From positions 1 through 64,000 of the forward strand of contig CACCLU010000002.1 of assembly GCA_902546975.1 (NCBI GenBank): 64,000 bases of DNA, given 5' to 3'. Origin of the DNA: an uncultured Alphaproteobacteria bacterium (GTDB lineage Bacteria > Pseudomonadota > Alphaproteobacteria > HIMB59). Within the stretch, counting starts at the first letter, position 1. Each line of letters begins with the position of its first letter. Both the position numbers and the translations under genes were made by a program. Positions 62,891 through 64,000 of this stretch are shown piece after piece. The notes beneath the pieces are model-generated. The model made no database searches, was not told where the DNA came from, and was given only the letters and a program-made list of their open reading frames with translations.

Positions 62891-63176
62891 ATCTTAGTCA
62901 ATTTATTTTGTATTAAATTCTGAAAAGCCAATAAATTCAATTGGAAATTAAAGATTCAATTAACAAGTAATTTGAAAATATTCACAGGTTTTTATCAAAT
63001 TTTCCAAAACTACGAATATCTCTTAAAAAATACTATTTAGGTCCATTTTTAATAGCCCTAATTCTGACCTGATTCGCATTTTGCAAATCAAAAACAATTC
63101 ACATTTATGTTCAACTTTCATAAGGAATTCAGGATTTTTTAATAGATCTCTGTTTAAAATCCCTTACTTTCATTTG

Positions 63177-64000
63177 GTGAAAAAAATTCTAGGGGTAGGA
63201 ACTGCTTTGGTTGATGTAATATGCCAGGTAGAGGACAGTGTTATCAATAATTTGAAATTAACTAAAGGCTCTATGACATTGATTGAGGAGTCTCAAATTA
63301 AGGAAATTAGGTCAAATTTCGATAATCCATTAATTACTTCGGGTGGATCAGTATGTAATACTATCCATGAATTAAACTTTAGCTCTCATGAGGCAAGTTT
63401 TTACGGCAAGGTCAATGATGATGAGTATGGAAATGCTTTTGTTCAAGATTTACAAAAAGAAAATATCTCGTTTAAAGGTGTCTCCAATAAAACAGATCTT
63501 CCAACTGGCTGCTGTAATATTTTAGTTTCACCCGATGGTGAAAGAACCATGGCTACACACATCGGAATAGGATCACAATTAAACCCTGACGAAGTTAATG
63601 AAGATATACTCAATTCAATTGATCATGTGTACATGGAGTCATATCTTTGGGATCATGAACTAACAAAAAAAACACTAAAAAAATTTTCAGATATTGCAAA
63701 ATCAAAAAACATAGAAATATCTCTTTCATTGTCAGACCCCTTTTGTGTTGATCGACACAGAGATGAATTAAAAAATTTTATAACTGATAATGTAGATTTA
63801 GTTTTTTGTAATTTTGATGAAGCAAAGATGTTTACACAATCTGATTCAATGGCAGATGTGAGTTCTTTTTTTAAAAATTTTAGAAAAAAAATTGTTATGA
63901 CCTCTGGTGCTGAGGGTGCATATTATTTTTTTGAAGACGATGTAAAACATCAATCTGCTCAAAAAATAGAAAATGTTCTGGACACAACAGGTGCAGGAGA
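63177..64000 (+). CDS. PfkB-family carbohydrate/adenosine kinase, 3'-truncated by window edge
   Basis: Manual translation VKKILGVGTALVDVICQVED...TSGGSVCNTIHEL...DGERTMATHIGIG...TSGAEGAYYF...LDTTGAG; absent from the ORF track because it has no stop within the window. Confidence 0.88.
   Translation, partial: MKKILGVGTALVDVICQVEDSVINNLKLTKGSMTLIEESQIKEIRSNFDNPLITSGGSVCNTIHELNFSSHEASFYGKVNDDEYGNAFVQDLQKENISFKGVSNKTDLPTGCCNILVSPDGERTMATHIGIGSQLNPDEVNEDILNSIDHVYMESYLWDHELTKKTLKKFSDIAKSKNIEISLSLSDPFCVDRHRDELKNFITDNVDLVFCNFDEAKMFTQSDSMADVSSFFKNFRKKIVMTSGAEGAYYFFEDDVKHQSAQKIENVLDTTGAG

Overview
AT-rich, densely packed chromosomal window. Gene content and order indicate a streamlined marine alphaproteobacterium (SAR11-like or HIMB59/AEGEAN-169-like; clade not resolved). 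About 59 credible protein genes were read from motif content. No rRNA, tRNA, CRISPR array, phage or IS element was recognised. Blocks in order: (i) ispA (5'-truncated by the window edge), exported orphans, an SMP-30/LRE protein and msrA; (ii) a minus-strand block glnD-trpS-nfu-bax plus tsaB; (iii) a phosphate-starvation island: ppx, sixA, ppk1, phoR, pstSCAB, phoU, phoB, arsC, dgkA, a SET-domain methyltransferase, then a PlcP/Agt-like lipid-remodelling pair; (iv) rimI-miaB-phoH-ybeY-corC-lnt-trmB-nusA-infB-rbfA-truB-rpsO-pnp; (v) a compact minus-strand run ubiE-coaC-coaB-dut-moeB/thiF-fabA-fabB-fabI; (vi) an origin-type cluster mutM-rpsT-dnaA-dnaN-recF-gyrB, then regB/regA-like and polA; (vii) grx-nrdB-nrdA behind a probable tandem NrdR box, and a 3'-truncated PfkB/adenosine kinase. 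The most interesting signals are: a long unexplained hairpin with an anti-SD-like loop between arsC and dgkA (candidate sRNA); the Pho/PlcP/Agt/DgkA/SET neighbourhood; CoaBC split by one in-frame TAA at the domain junction; recurrent zero-spacing stop-start junctions, several with TTG starts; and an inferred ~24 kb inversion separating tsaB from rimI. I found no clearly unprecedented multi-gene system; most genes are ordinary housekeeping.
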